The notes: generated by a model from the letters alone, not told the origin. A DNA stretch of 64,000 nt from Akkermansia sp. (GCA_017555205.1 JAFZGW010000033.1:1-64000), one strand, 5' to 3'. Positions 33,102-42,688 are shown, counted from the stretch's first letter. Translations and numbers: made by a program.

Positions 33102-34949
33102 TTATTTTTCGAGCATATAATCCGGCCAGTCATTGGGCATAGGCCCATCATACGGCTGAGCATCGGGAGAGCACAAATCAAGCTGTGATTTGTAATAAGG
33201 TGACTTTATACCCACAATCCCCAGCAGGGTATGGAAGAAGTGTTCATGAGCAATTGTCATGTTGCTCGACTTTTTCAACTGTTCTGCGGCCTCGGCCAAT
33301 TTAGGATGCAGGGCTTTAAACTCAGGCGAATAGATAACAAAGGCAGCAACGGCCGCAGCCTGAGTTGAGTGGAAAAATCCCTTTTCCACGCCGGTTCTGG
33401 CGCGCCCCCATGTACCGTCATAATCGCCGAGATACTCGCCGTGGTCACTCACATATACATATACAAAGGGGCGCCCCTTAAGTTCATCCATAACACGTTG
33501 GACGAACAAATCCGTGTAGTGAATTGTGTTGTCATACGCATTTCTAACCGCATCTGCGTATGAAGAAGAGGGGTTTAAAATGTGCATGGAAGGAGTAAAG
33601 GGAGGATTGTCCTGGTCATACATATTGAAGGGAGTATGGCTACCTTCATTATTTATCAGAATAAACTTATTGCATTTGTCAGCAGCTTGCGCCTGCAACT
33701 GTTTCCTGATAAGTGCCGGGGTTTCCATAACGTCATCCTCCGTATAATAGTAATCTACTGCTGCCGAGGCCAATTGCATCAACACACCATCACCGCGTAC
33801 AGAACGACTCTTCATTGCACCAAAGTAACAACGAACATCAAACCCGTTCGCTTTGAACAACTCCAGCACAGAACCACAGGTCGGTCGCATTTCTTCCGGA
33901 ATCGCACCCATATTGTCATCCCAACGGCGAGCATCCGTCAATACGGTAGACAAACTATTTACAGTCAACGGTGTGGATGCGATACAACGCTTCCAGCTGA
34001 TTAAGCCGGGAGCCGCAGCGATATTCGGAGTGGTATTACGCTCATAACCATTGAAACTCACTCTGTCGGCTCGAATACTTTCACCTATATGAAAAACGAC
34101 AATACAACCTTCATCCCCATTGAGATACGGAAGCTCACTCGGCTTAGATGCCGACGAGGGCAGTTCTTTGAGTATATTTACCGTTGCATCACTGCGCTTA
34201 AGGTCTCTTAAGCCACGGCTTAAACGCTTAAAGGTACCATTGATACTGATATGGGAAAGGCTGGTACTATGATTGGGAACAAAGGGATAGAGTATGTACA
34301 TACAAGCCAACAGGCAAAGGCTGCTACCGATAAGCGGTCTGGGACCAGCCGACCGAAACACCCGGGACAACACATACAGCACCGCCGTTAACACCAACAA
34401 GCCGGCAACCAGCAACGATATGTTCGTAGGGGTTATGTACACCATGAACTCCTCCCGCGAACACTCCATGGCCTCCACCAATACCATCGAATTAAATATA
34501 GTATGGTACTGAATGTAAGCACCCACCTCTATCATTCCGAAGTAGAGCAAGGGGAGTAATATTACATAGTAAAAGTTGCGCAACAACAACCAAGCCACTG
34601 CTGCAATACAGAACAGAAGCGTCGTGCTATGGAAAATCAGCTCCGGCTCACTACAGGAAAAAGGGCATGTAAGTAGCGACAATCCCAATACAACCCCCAA
34701 CATAGCCACAAATACTTTTGCTGACGGAAGGCAAAGCCACGCATAGCGCTTGTTATATACAAGAAACACAATACCAACAACCAACATCAACAAACTACCA
34801 AGCCAAGAAGCAGAATTCGGCGGGTTAAATATATCGTACTGATCGAAGTTTGCAACAAGCGGGGTAAAATATCCCGCTATCATGATAAGGAGCGGCAGGA
34901 ATGGCACACTCATCTTCGATTCAGGGGACCTGTGATTTGTACTTTTCAT
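33102..34949 (-). CDS. Phosphoethanolamine transferase-like membrane sulfatase-fold enzyme
   Basis: 615 aa. Five or so membrane helices (to about residue 225) are followed by a periplasmic alkaline-phosphatase/sulfatase domain. The domain opens with VVFHIGESIRADRVSFNGYERNTTP; GES at 289-291 places Ser at the position where characterised EptA enzymes have the nucleophilic Thr. It continues with STPLTVNSLSTVLT, NNEGSHTPF and the metal-binding VSDHGEYLGD. Members transfer phosphoethanolamine to lipid A, core sugars or other glycans. On lipid A this lowers polymyxin binding, but the acceptor here is unknown. It has its own promoter and a shared terminator. An alternative start at M13 is possible. 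Confidence 0.83.
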   Translation of the reverse strand: MKSTNHRSPESKMSVPFLPLLIMIAGYFTPLVANFDQYDIFNPPNSASWLGSLLMLVVGIVFLVYNKRYAWLCLPSAKVFVAMLGVVLGLSLLTCPFSCSEPELIFHSTTLLFCIAAVAWLLLRNFYYVILLPLLYFGMIEVGAYIQYHTIFNSMVLVEAMECSREEFMVYITPTNISLLVAGLLVLTAVLYVLSRVFRSAGPRPLIGSSLCLLACMYILYPFVPNHSTSLSHISINGTFKRLSRGLRDLKRSDATVNILKELPSSASKPSELPYLNGDEGCIVVFHIGESIRADRVSFNGYERNTTPNIAAAPGLISWKRCIASTPLTVNSLSTVLTDARRWDDNMGAIPEEMRPTCGSVLELFKANGFDVRCYFGAMKSRSVRGDGVLMQLASAAVDYYYTEDDVMETPALIRKQLQAQAADKCNKFILINNEGSHTPFNMYDQDNPPFTPSMHILNPSSSYADAVRNAYDNTIHYTDLFVQRVMDELKGRPFVYVYVSDHGEYLGDYDGTWGRARTGVEKGFFHSTQAAAVAAFVIYSPEFKALHPKLAEAAEQLKKSSNMTIAHEHFFHTLLGIVGIKSPYYKSQLDLCSPDAQPYDGPMPNDWPDYMLEK

Positions 34950-34979
34950 TTAAACAATAATATTGATTCCTGTTTCTAC

Positions 34980-35007
34980 ACTCTATCAAAATCTGCGTTT
35001 TTTGCAA
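34980..35007 (-). promoter_or_regulatory. Promoter of the EptA-like gene
   Basis: Minus strand: TTGCAA (35002-35007), 16 nt, TAGAGT (34980-34985). It gives a leader of about 25 nt to the ATG at 34949. Confidence 0.5.
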
Positions 35008-35090
35008 GTATAAAACAAGCTTAACACATAGAAAAAACATATAATGATAACCGACGTCGCCTGACGAGAAGGCTTTGATGATTGAGCCGA

Positions 35091-35960
35091 TTATTTTTTG
35101 CGCAAAGTTTCCAAGCGAGCAGACCAAGCTGCGGCTTCTTCTTCATTTTCAGCAGCATTCTCCGCATTGCGCAACAAGTTAATAAGCAACCCCATCGCTT
35201 GCGGATTATCTTGCCCTGCAGCAAGCCTGAGCATTGCCATACCCTGTTGCGGGTCAACCGGCACAGAATCCCCACTGAGCAACATAATGGCATATACCAA
35301 CTGAGCCCGAGAATTCCCTCCGCGTGCCGCGCGCGCATACCAATCAGCAGCTTTGTGCATATCAAGAGCTACGCCATAGCTGCCCTTAGCGTAGATATTT
35401 CCCAAGTCGCATGCAGCCTGAGCTGCAAGCTTCGGCACACTACCGGCAGCCACCTTCTGCAGCAATTCCAGAGCTTCCGCCTGTGTAGCAGAGTCTTGCA
35501 ACAACAAGTGCGCCAATCGATATTGAGCCTCGCCTATACCGGCTGCGGCCGCCTTGCGCCAGTGAACCATGGCAGCAGCTTTGTCGGCAGTGCGCCCCAG
35601 CCCATTGTATAGAATATGCCCCAAATAAAACTCAGCTTCAGCACTCCCGGCTTCAGCAGCTTGCAAAAACCAATCGTATGCCTTGTTGGGGTCAGCTGTC
35701 ACCCCCTTGCCACCTTGCAGATAAATACCGCCAAGGTCAAGCCGTGCCTGCTGCCATCCCCCCTCAGCAGCCCGGGTCAGCCATTCCATAGCCCCCACAA
35801 AGTCGGACTGCTCCCCTTCCGTATTCGGTTTGAGCAGAGCCTGTGCGCGGGCATACATCTGCTCAGGGGTAGACGGTGCAGCCTTCCCCGCATCACCACA
35901 CGCGGAGAAGGCTGCAGAAAGTACCACCGCCGCCGTTACCCTGAAGAATTGCTTTTTCAT
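35091..35960 (-). CDS. Sel1-repeat lipoprotein
   Basis: 289 aa. A lipoprotein signal ends FSAC (Cys21), so the protein is membrane-anchored outside the cytoplasm. Helical Sel1-type repeats run from about residue 50 to 270, with the usual A...LG.IY..G.GV..D..KA..W...AA..G pattern (QARLDLGGIYLQGGKGVTAD; AEFYLGHILYNGLGRTAD; ACDLGNIYAKGSYGVALD). Such proteins act as protein-binding scaffolds in the envelope. It lies 21 nt behind the malic enzyme gene, so the two are probably co-transcribed although no functional link is evident. Confidence 0.87.
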   Translation of the reverse strand: MKKQFFRVTAAVVLSAAFSACGDAGKAAPSTPEQMYARAQALLKPNTEGEQSDFVGAMEWLTRAAEGGWQQARLDLGGIYLQGGKGVTADPNKAYDWFLQAAEAGSAEAEFYLGHILYNGLGRTADKAAAMVHWRKAAAAGIGEAQYRLAHLLLQDSATQAEALELLQKVAAGSVPKLAAQAACDLGNIYAKGSYGVALDMHKAADWYARAARGGNSRAQLVYAIMLLSGDSVPVDPQQGMAMLRLAAGQDNPQAMGLLINLLRNAENAAENEEEAAAWSARLETLRKK

Positions 35961-35981
35961 GGCTCAGCGGCGAATTTGAAA

Positions 35982-37295
35982 TCAAGCCTTGTAGCTGTCG
36001 ACCAAGGCATGAGTGCGCTCGTGCACCTTCTGCACGCGAGCCTTGAGCTCAGCCTTGTACGCCTCCTTGTCAGGCATGGGGCGGCGAGCTACACCGGAAA
36101 TCACAGCGGCCTCGGCAATAGCAGGAGCCAAGTACTCAATCATGCGCGGGTCGAAGGGCTTGGGAATGACGTAATCGCGGCCGAACTGCAGCTCCACGCC
36201 ACCGTTAGCGGCTACCACCTCCGCCGGCACCTCTTCACGAGCCAAATCAGCCAAGGCACGCGAGGCGGCAATCTTCATAGCCTCGTTAATGCAGGTAGCC
36301 TGCATATCGAGAGCTGCGCGGAACATGTAGGGGAAGCAGCTCACGTTGTTCACCTGATTGGGCCAGTCGCTACGACCGGAACCCATGATGCAGTCCGGAC
36401 GGGCAGCTTTTGCCTCTTCGTAGGTAATTTCGGGATCGGGGTTAGCGCAAGCGAAAATAATCGGGTTGGGGGCCATGCTCTTAAGCATTTCGGGCTTCAA
36501 CAAGCCCTTCTTGGAAAGCCCCAGGAAGATATCTGCCCCCTGAAGAGCAACCTCAAGCGTGCAATCCTCGCTTTGAGCAAACATGGCCTTGGTGGGGTGC
36601 AAGTCCAGACGCCCGGTATGAATGAGCCCCTTGGAGTCAAACATGAAAATGTTGTCGCGGCGAATACCCAGTGCCATGTAAAACTTAGCGCAGGCAATAC
36701 CGGCTGCACCGGCACCGCAAACCACGCACTTCATATCCTGCAGCAAACGCCCGGTAAGGTGGGCAGCATTCAACAGAGCTGCACCGGAAATAACGGCTGT
36801 ACCATGCTGGTCATCGTGGAAAACAGGAATATTCATTTCCTCTCGCAGACGCTGCTCTACGATGAAACACTCCGGTGCCTTAATGTCCTCCAAATTGATG
36901 GCACCGAATGTAGGCTCCATGGTCTTAATGACCTCAATAAGCGTCTCCGGCTTCTTAATATCAAGCTCGATATCAAAAACGTCAACATCGGCGTAAATCT
37001 TGAACAACAAGCCCTTACCCTCCATCACAGGCTTAGATGCATGAGCTCCGATATTGCCGAGACCAAGCACGGCAGTACCGTTACTGATTACCCCCACCAA
37101 GTTACCGCGGCCTGTATAGGCGGCAGATTTGTTCGGGTCAGCGGCAATCTCCATGCAGGGAACCGCTACACCGGGAGAATAGGCAAGCGTAAGGTCATCG
37201 ATGGTGAAACAGGACTTATTCGGCAGCACCTCCAGCTTGCCGGGGCGCGGTGTTTCGTGGTAATTCAGAGCTCTCTGGGCTAAATCAGTACTCAT
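35982..37295 (-). CDS. NAD(P)-dependent malic enzyme
   Basis: Oxidative decarboxylation of malate to pyruvate and CO2; 437 aa, the short bacterial form without the phosphotransacetylase-like tail of MaeB. It has TLAYSPGVAVPC, the VISNGTAVLGLGNIGAHASKPVMEGK signature region, FHDDQHGTAVISGAALLNA, and the dinucleotide-binding VVCGAGAAGIACAKF. The longer frame to 37394 is rejected because the family start and the promoter (-10 at 37321-37326) support the ATG at 37295. Cofactor preference is not decided. A 555-codon open frame lies on the opposite strand and is regarded as a shadow. Confidence 0.94.
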   Translation of the reverse strand: MSTDLAQRALNYHETPRPGKLEVLPNKSCFTIDDLTLAYSPGVAVPCMEIAADPNKSAAYTGRGNLVGVISNGTAVLGLGNIGAHASKPVMEGKGLLFKIYADVDVFDIELDIKKPETLIEVIKTMEPTFGAINLEDIKAPECFIVEQRLREEMNIPVFHDDQHGTAVISGAALLNAAHLTGRLLQDMKCVVCGAGAAGIACAKFYMALGIRRDNIFMFDSKGLIHTGRLDLHPTKAMFAQSEDCTLEVALQGADIFLGLSKKGLLKPEMLKSMAPNPIIFACANPDPEITYEEAKAARPDCIMGSGRSDWPNQVNNVSCFPYMFRAALDMQATCINEAMKIAASRALADLAREEVPAEVVAANGGVELQFGRDYVIPKPFDPRMIEYLAPAIAEAAVISGVARRPMPDKEAYKAELKARVQKVHERTHALVDSYKA

Positions 37296-37320
37296 GTCGA
37301 TTTTGCTGTGGTGAGCGCGT

Positions 37321-37348
37321 ATTATACACCGTTTTCCTAAAATTGCAA
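37321..37348 (-). promoter_or_regulatory. Promoter of the malic enzyme/Sel1 pair
   Basis: Minus strand: TTGCAA (37343-37348), 16 nt, TATAAT (37321-37326), with a leader of about 19 nt before the ATG at 37295. Confidence 0.7.
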
Positions 37349-37451
37349 GCACAGACTCTGCCTTACTTAGATAAAGAAAGAAAAAAGCCCCCATCCACAG
37401 CCCGAAGAAGAGTTTAACATGTCATATCAAAGCGAAAAATAAACTTACCGC

Positions 37452-37480
37452 TTGCTCCGATGCTCATAATGTGGTATTAA
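37452..37480 (+). promoter_or_regulatory. Candidate promoter of the PEP-CTERM protein
   Basis: TTGCTC (37452-37457), 17 nt, TATTAA (37475-37480). AAGGAG follows at 37484-37489, ideally spaced for an ATG at 37499 that is in frame with the protein. This is one of the few Shine-Dalgarno-like motifs in the window. Confidence 0.4.
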
Positions 37481-37576
37481 TATAAGGAGTGATAGTTGAT
37501 GACTTTTCTGCCATGCGGAAGGTTCATACCTCGCGTTCCCCAAAGTTTAATACAAACCAGTCCCTACAAGCTTTTT

Positions 37577-39094
37577 ATGAAACGCTCTCTTTTTCTTATA
37601 TTAGTTGCCGCGGGTGCACTACATGCGGAGGACTACACTTTCGTAGCCCGCAGCTCCTCACTGACAGGTGAAGTAAGTGGTTATGACAACGTAACAGCCA
37701 GCGGTATATCCGCCGGTTTTGCCGGCAGCATCGGCACCATCAAGAACAACAACGAGTACAGCATCTCCGGAAACGGTGATGTTACCTTAGAAAATAACCA
37801 AACAACCGGCAAAGGCGGTCTTTTCTACGTGCAAACGAGCACATACACAAACCCGCAGCAGCACACCACGCTCAATATCACCAACAATAAGAACGTCACC
37901 CTCAGCAACAACTATTCCCAGAGCTACGGCGGTGCCATAGCAGCCGACAACAATGGCTCCTATCCGGAGTATTATACTGTTACCAATATCAGCGGCAACA
38001 CCGGCAACGTAAGCTTCACCGGCAATAATACGGATGGCAGCGGTGGCGCTATTAGGTGCGACAGCAAGCTGAACATCAACAACAACGCCAATGTCAAATT
38101 TACCGGCAATGCTGTAAACAAGGCAAACGGAAACTGGGGCGGCGCTATTTATATGGGCGTTTCCAGCGAAAACGCGTTCAATATCAGCGGCAACGATTAT
38201 GTAGAGTTCCGGGGAAATTACCTCTACAAAGCCAAGAGCAACTATGTACCGGAGGCCACAGTACGCCTTAACTCCATTTATCAGAAAGGGACGAACCAAG
38301 CCAACACCATATCCGCCAAGACGGGAGGCAGCGTGGTATTCTACGATGCCGTGATTACCGAGAGCGCCGGTAGCAGAGCCAGCTACGAATTGAACGCCGA
38401 CTACACAGATGCAGCCGGCAACACCCAACAAGCCGGTGGCACTATCACCTTCTCCGGCAAATATACGCAAATCGACCTCGATGCTTTCACCGATACCGTG
38501 AGCAATGCGAAAGAATCACAAACCAGCATCTTGTCCGCAAACACCACACTGCACAACGGCACATTAAATATCGAGTACGATGCCGTATTGCAGACCAAAA
38601 ATCTGACCATCAACGACGATGCAACCCTCACGCTCCGAAATGGCGCATGCGAGGTTCTTACCGGTGGCGACCTTCTTTTCAAAAACGGCAGTGAACTCTC
38701 CGTTACAGGCAGCAACATACTGAGCGCAGACAGCATCACCTTTGAGGATAACACGGTTCTCACTCTGACACTCAGCGACCTCAACACAGAAAGCGCCATC
38801 ATCAACCTTGTGACATCCGACTTGTCCTTCACGCAAGGTACCATTAACTTTGTAGGCGTCGACAGCTTGGATGACGGCCAATACATGCTCCTGTCCTTGG
38901 GTGAGAGCCGACTTACTGCAGCCAACCTGCTTACCGATAATCTGACAGTCAGCGGCTTGGCAGCCGGCGATAAATTAGAGTGGAACGAGACCGGCACAAC
39001 ATTATACCTCAGCCACAAATCCATCCCGGAACCCACAACAGCCACGCTGAGCCTGCTGGCTCTTGCCGGCTTGGCTACTCGCCGCCGCCGCTGA
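37577..39094 (+). CDS. Secreted PEP-CTERM protein with Pmp-like FxxN/GGAI repeats
   Basis: 505 aa. Signal peptide MKRSLFLILVAAGALHA. Residues 69-214 hold five units of V-x-[FL]-x-x-N, four of them followed by GG[AL][IF]: LENN...GGLF (71-83), LSNN...GGAI (109-121), FTGN...GGAI (147-160), FTGN...GGAI (175-191) and FRGN (211-214). This is the organisation of chlamydial polymorphic membrane protein repeats and predicts a right-handed beta helix. The rest is Thr/Asn-rich beta structure. The end is a PEP-CTERM sorting tail (IPEP, a hydrophobic helix, four Arg), so an exosortase-like system, not present here, should process it. No autotransporter barrel. ATG 37499 would add 26 residues and has a better ribosome site; 37577 gives a normal signal peptide. 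Confidence 0.85.
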   Translation: MKRSLFLILVAAGALHAEDYTFVARSSSLTGEVSGYDNVTASGISAGFAGSIGTIKNNNEYSISGNGDVTLENNQTTGKGGLFYVQTSTYTNPQQHTTLNITNNKNVTLSNNYSQSYGGAIAADNNGSYPEYYTVTNISGNTGNVSFTGNNTDGSGGAIRCDSKLNINNNANVKFTGNAVNKANGNWGGAIYMGVSSENAFNISGNDYVEFRGNYLYKAKSNYVPEATVRLNSIYQKGTNQANTISAKTGGSVVFYDAVITESAGSRASYELNADYTDAAGNTQQAGGTITFSGKYTQIDLDAFTDTVSNAKESQTSILSANTTLHNGTLNIEYDAVLQTKNLTINDDATLTLRNGACEVLTGGDLLFKNGSELSVTGSNILSADSITFEDNTVLTLTLSDLNTESAIINLVTSDLSFTQGTINFVGVDSLDDGQYMLLSLGESRLTAANLLTDNLTVSGLAAGDKLEWNETGTTLYLSHKSIPEPTTATLSLLALAGLATRRRR

Positions 39095-39130
39095 TGCGAG
39101 CACCGTTTTAAACATCATACAAAGCTCAAA

Positions 39131-39163
39131 AAAACGCTGTCCTCATCCGGACAGCGTTTTTAT
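39131..39163. terminator. Bidirectional terminator between the PEP-CTERM gene and rnc
   Basis: A 12-bp perfect stem (AAAACGCTGTCC 39131-39142, GGACAGCGTTTT 39149-39160) with a 6-nt loop and A/T flanks on both sides, between convergent genes. Confidence 0.9.
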
Positions 39164-39183
39164 ATTATAAAAATTGTTTAAGT

Positions 39184-39870
39184 TTACTCCTGCTCCCACA
39201 ATTTACGAGAGAGAGCATCCTTCGCGGCCGCGACCTGAGCGAAGTGCTTGCTGCGCCCCTCGGCCTCGCCCACCACCATATCGTGCCACATAGCCTTGGC
39301 ATGAAACGGGCCGGCAATTTTATCGGGGTCAACGAGCGTGACAACATACTCCGGGCCCTCACCATCCACCGCCTGGAGCGCCTCCAGCAGTTGCCCCTTG
39401 TAGTTAACCTCCATATAATCAGCCGCATTGGCAATACTTTCGGCCATGATATGCAGCACAACTTTACGTACTGCATTGTAATTAGAATCCATCATCACTG
39501 CACCGATTACGCTCTCAAAAGTATTCGCCAGAATAGAAAAATGATGACGTCCGCCGTTCTTTTCCATCTGGGGGCTCATGATGATATATTGCCCCCAGCC
39601 CAGTTTTTCGCACAAGCCGGAGAGGTGCTGACGGCTGACGATACCCGAGCGAAGCTTAGTCAGCAAACCTTCATCAGCCTTGGGAAAAAGGGTAATAAGT
39701 TCACGGCTTACAACAAGCTCCAGCACGGCATCCCCCAAGTACTCCAAGCGCTCATAATTGAGATTGGTTTTCTTCTTCTGGTCAGAACTGGGATGACTGA
39801 GCGCCTGCTTCAGCCAAGCGATATCAGTAAATTGATATGCCAGAGATTCCTGTATTGCCTCAAACTGCAT
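39184..39870 (-). CDS. rnc: Ribonuclease III
   Basis: Double-strand-specific endoribonuclease for rRNA and mRNA processing; 228 aa, usual length. The endonuclease domain carries the RNase III signature NYERLEYLGDAVLELVVS with its catalytic acidic residues, and the second acidic cluster NTFESVIGAVMMD. The C-terminal double-strand RNA-binding domain starts near residue 155 (NYKGQLLEALQA...PEYVV...GPFHAKAM...AAAKDALSRKL). The frame runs to 39921, but the ATG at 39870 is chosen because a TATGAT -10 lies six bases upstream of it, implying a leaderless mRNA. Confidence 0.95.
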   Translation of the reverse strand: MQFEAIQESLAYQFTDIAWLKQALSHPSSDQKKKTNLNYERLEYLGDAVLELVVSRELITLFPKADEGLLTKLRSGIVSRQHLSGLCEKLGWGQYIIMSPQMEKNGGRHHFSILANTFESVIGAVMMDSNYNAVRKVVLHIMAESIANAADYMEVNYKGQLLEALQAVDGEGPEYVVTLVDPDKIAGPFHAKAMWHDMVVGEAEGRSKHFAQVAAAKDALSRKLWEQE

Positions 39871-39876
39871 GCGGGC

Positions 39877-39905
39877 ATCATAGCATAAAAGCAGCAGTTT
39901 GGCGA
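39877..39905 (-). promoter_or_regulatory. Promoter of rnc
   Basis: Minus strand: TCGCCA (39900-39905), 17 nt, TATGAT (39877-39882) preceded by TGC (extended -10). Six bases separate it from the ATG at 39870. Confidence 0.55.
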
Positions 39906-39956
39906 GAGAATGCGGCGTCATGACATGCTTTTGCCGCTTTATGTCTCGAAATGGCG

Positions 39957-39985
39957 TTTATCTCCGCGCGTTTATGGGCTAGAAT
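39957..39985 (+). promoter_or_regulatory. Weak promoter of ftsH
   Basis: TAGAAT (39980-39985) with a poor -35 (TTTATC, 39957-39962) at 17 nt. The leader of about 18 nt contains CAGGAAA, a possible but weak ribosome-binding site. Confidence 0.35.
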
Positions 39986-40009
39986 GTCAGGAAATCAGTC
40001 CCAACGTCA

Positions 40010-42307
40010 ATGTCAGACCAGAACCAAAATAAAAACGGACTTCCGCCCACACCGGGCAGCTCCCCGAACTGGGGGCTGTGGATACTTATGGCAGTCATCA
40101 CCGGCATATTGCTGTTGGCATTCACCTCCGACGGCGATATAGGTAGCACAGCTCAAAAAATAACATTGGAAGAGTTCCGGCAGGACTATCGCAATGGCCG
40201 GGTCGTGCTGACTGAACCGGATAAGTACCCCATCGAAGTAGTCAGCAACGATAGTTCGAGCAATGCCGTTATCAATGCCTACGTGTACAAGAGCGCGCCG
40301 AACTTCACCTATGCCCCGTTCTACATGCCCTTTACGGAAAGCGAAGAGCTCAAGACCCTCTTCAACCGCTACGGCATCACGGAAACCGGCTTTGAAGCAA
40401 GCCCCGTCACGCAGGGCGACAAGGTAATCTCGACCGAGTATTTCCGAAAACTCGGTGAAGAAGGCCGCATACTCGATACGAAGGAGAAGCAGCCCCGCAT
40501 CATCTACACCAACCAGGAACACACGGAAGGTGTAGTGGTGGGTGAATACCGCAAGAACCCGGAGGGGCAGGTAAACCGTAAGCTTATTGAGCCGGTCAGC
40601 GTAACATTCAGCCGCGCATTCCAAGGCGACCAAGTTCGCGACATGCTGGGCAGCCACGCCATATACAAGGTTGAAAGCAACACTTGGGAGATGATACTCA
40701 TCAACTGCCTGCCGGTGGTGATTATCTTCGTCATCCTGCTGTTCCTGTTCCGAGCCCAGGGGGGTGGCCCCAGCGGAGCCATGAAGTTTGCCCGCAGTCG
40801 GGCACGCCTGCTCGACCCCAGCCAGAATCAAATTACCTTCAAAGATGTCGCCGGTATTTCCGAAGCCAAGGAAGAGGTGTGGGAGATTGTAGAATTCCTG
40901 CGCAACCCGCAAAAGTTCCGCAACTTGGGCGGCACTATTCCCAAAGGTGTGCTGATGGTAGGCCCGCCCGGAACGGGTAAAACCCTACTGGCAAAAGCCA
41001 TTGCCGGCGAGGCCGATGTGCCTTTCTACACCATCTCAGGTTCCGACTTTGTGGAGATGTTCGTGGGTGTGGGTGCCAGTCGCGTGCGAGACATGTTTGC
41101 CGAGGCTAAGAAGCACTCCCCCTGCCTCATTTTCATCGACGAAATTGATGCCGTGGGTCGCCACCGTGGTCACGGCGTAGGTGGCGGGCACGATGAGCGT
41201 GAGCAAACGCTGAATGCCTTGCTGGTGGAAATGGACGGCTTCACCGCCAATGAAAACGTCATTGTGATTGCAGCCACCAACCGTGTGGATGTGCTCGACC
41301 CCGCCCTGCTGCGTCCCGGTCGTTTCGACCGACAGGTAGTAGTAAACCTGCCGGATGCCGCCGGTCGTGAACAGATACTGCGCGTGCATGCTCGTAAAAT
41401 TAAATTAGACCCGGCAGCTGATCTCAACCCGATAGCCCGAGCCACGACCGGATTCTCGGGTGCAGAATTGGCGAATCTGGTAAACGAGGCAGCTCTCATT
41501 GCCGCACGCCGCAACAAATCGACAGTCACCCAGAGCGATCTCGAAGAAGCACGCGAAAAAGTGCGTTGGGGTCGCGAGCGCCGCTCCCTGGAAATTACAG
41601 ACAAGGAGAAGTACAACACCGCAGTACACGAGGCAGGTCACGCCATTTGCCTGCTCAAGACCGAACTGCGCAAGAGCCTTCCCTTGCACAAGGTAACCAT
41701 CATCCCCCGCGGTCCGGCACTGGGCGTAACCATGATGCTGCCGGACGAAGACAAGCACAGCGAGTACAAGAGCGAGCTGCTCGACTACATCGTCATGGCA
41801 ATGGGTGGTCGCTGCGCTGAGCAGGTCGTATTCGGCGACATATCCGGCGGAGCTCGCGGCGATATACAATCCGCAACCTCGATTGCCCGCAAAATGGTGT
41901 GCGTGTACGGCATGAGCGAAAAGCTTGGCCCGATTGAATACGGCACCAATCATAACGAGGTATTCCTGGCTCGCGATATATCGCAGACCACGCGCAACTA
42001 TTCCGAGCGTACGGCACAGCTGATCGATGAAGAAATTCAGCGAATTGTGACGGAGAACTACAACCGAGCCATCAACATTCTCACGGAAAACAAGGAACGC
42101 CTGCTACTCGTAGCAGATAAGCTCATTGAGTTTGAAACTCTTAACGGTGAGCAAATTGCAGAGCTGCTGGAGACCGGCGCCATGAGTAACCCGCCCACCC
42201 GCGAGTTGCCCCCGCCTGTCCCCACCGAGCCAGATGCGCCCACCGACCTGCAAACACCCGACGACGAGCCCCCGGCTCCCGCCGATTATACACCCGCTAA
42301 CTCCTAA
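40010..42307 (+). CDS. ftsH: ATP-dependent zinc metalloprotease FtsH
   Basis: Membrane AAA+ protease for quality control of membrane and regulatory proteins; 765 aa against 644 in E. coli. TM1 (about 21-38) and TM2 (about 226-248) enclose a periplasmic domain near 185 residues, much longer than the roughly 70 of E. coli. Walker A GPPGTGKT is at 318-325, Walker [33 protein letters not shown] (split across residues), and the zinc site HEAGH at 540-544. The C-terminal 40 residues are proline-rich and probably disordered. It precedes rsfS by 24 nt. Confidence 0.97.
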   Translation: MSDQNQNKNGLPPTPGSSPNWGLWILMAVITGILLLAFTSDGDIGSTAQKITLEEFRQDYRNGRVVLTEPDKYPIEVVSNDSSSNAVINAYVYKSAPNFTYAPFYMPFTESEELKTLFNRYGITETGFEASPVTQGDKVISTEYFRKLGEEGRILDTKEKQPRIIYTNQEHTEGVVVGEYRKNPEGQVNRKLIEPVSVTFSRAFQGDQVRDMLGSHAIYKVESNTWEMILINCLPVVIIFVILLFLFRAQGGGPSGAMKFARSRARLLDPSQNQITFKDVAGISEAKEEVWEIVEFLRNPQKFRNLGGTIPKGVLMVGPPGTGKTLLAKAIAGEADVPFYTISGSDFVEMFVGVGASRVRDMFAEAKKHSPCLIFIDEIDAVGRHRGHGVGGGHDEREQTLNALLVEMDGFTANENVIVIAATNRVDVLDPALLRPGRFDRQVVVNLPDAAGREQILRVHARKIKLDPAADLNPIARATTGFSGAELANLVNEAALIAARRNKSTVTQSDLEEAREKVRWGRERRSLEITDKEKYNTAVHEAGHAICLLKTELRKSLPLHKVTIIPRGPALGVTMMLPDEDKHSEYKSELLDYIVMAMGGRCAEQVVFGDISGGARGDIQSATSIARKMVCVYGMSEKLGPIEYGTNHNEVFLARDISQTTRNYSERTAQLIDEEIQRIVTENYNRAINILTENKERLLLVADKLIEFETLNGEQIAELLETGAMSNPPTRELPPPVPTEPDAPTDLQTPDDEPPAPADYTPANS

Positions 42308-42331
42308 CCCTCCCATCTTTTACTCATTACC

Positions 42332-42688
42332 ATGAACAGCAAAGAATTGGCACTTGCCTGCGCAGCCGCAGCAGATGAAGCGAAAGCCTCCAACATCGCC
42401 ATCTACGACCTGCGTGGCACTTCATCCATCACAGACTTCGCCATTGTCTGCACAGCCACCTCGACCCCGCACCTTCGCGCGGTTTTGGGCGGCATCGACA
42501 AAGAAGTCGGTGAGAAATACAACATCGAACCCGTATATGCAGAGCGCACTCCCAACGCCCTGTGGTCGGTTCTCGATTACATCGACGTGATGGTACACAT
42601 CATGGCCGACGAGGTGCGCGACTTCTACGGACTGGAGAAGTTCTGGAAAGAGGAAAACCGCATAGAGTGGACTCCCTCTGCCGAATAA
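42332..42688 (+). CDS. rsfS: Ribosomal silencing factor RsfS
   Basis: 118 aa. Binds ribosomal protein uL14 and blocks joining of the two subunits when nutrients are short. The DUF143/Iojap signature is clear: IYDLRGTSSITDFAIVCTA (residues about 24-42), HLRAVLGGIDKEVGEK, and WSVLDYIDVMVHIMADEVRDFYGLEKFW near the end. It lies 24 nt behind ftsH and is followed by a strong terminator, so the two form a unit. TTTTACTCATTACC precedes the ATG, with no Shine-Dalgarno motif. Confidence 0.95.
   Translation: MNSKELALACAAAADEAKASNIAIYDLRGTSSITDFAIVCTATSTPHLRAVLGGIDKEVGEKYNIEPVYAERTPNALWSVLDYIDVMVHIMADEVRDFYGLEKFWKEENRIEWTPSAE

Noticed and set aside
35616..37283. A 555-codon open frame on the plus strand
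   Set aside because: Antisense of the malic enzyme gene; its Gly/His/Leu-rich product has no recognisable domain.
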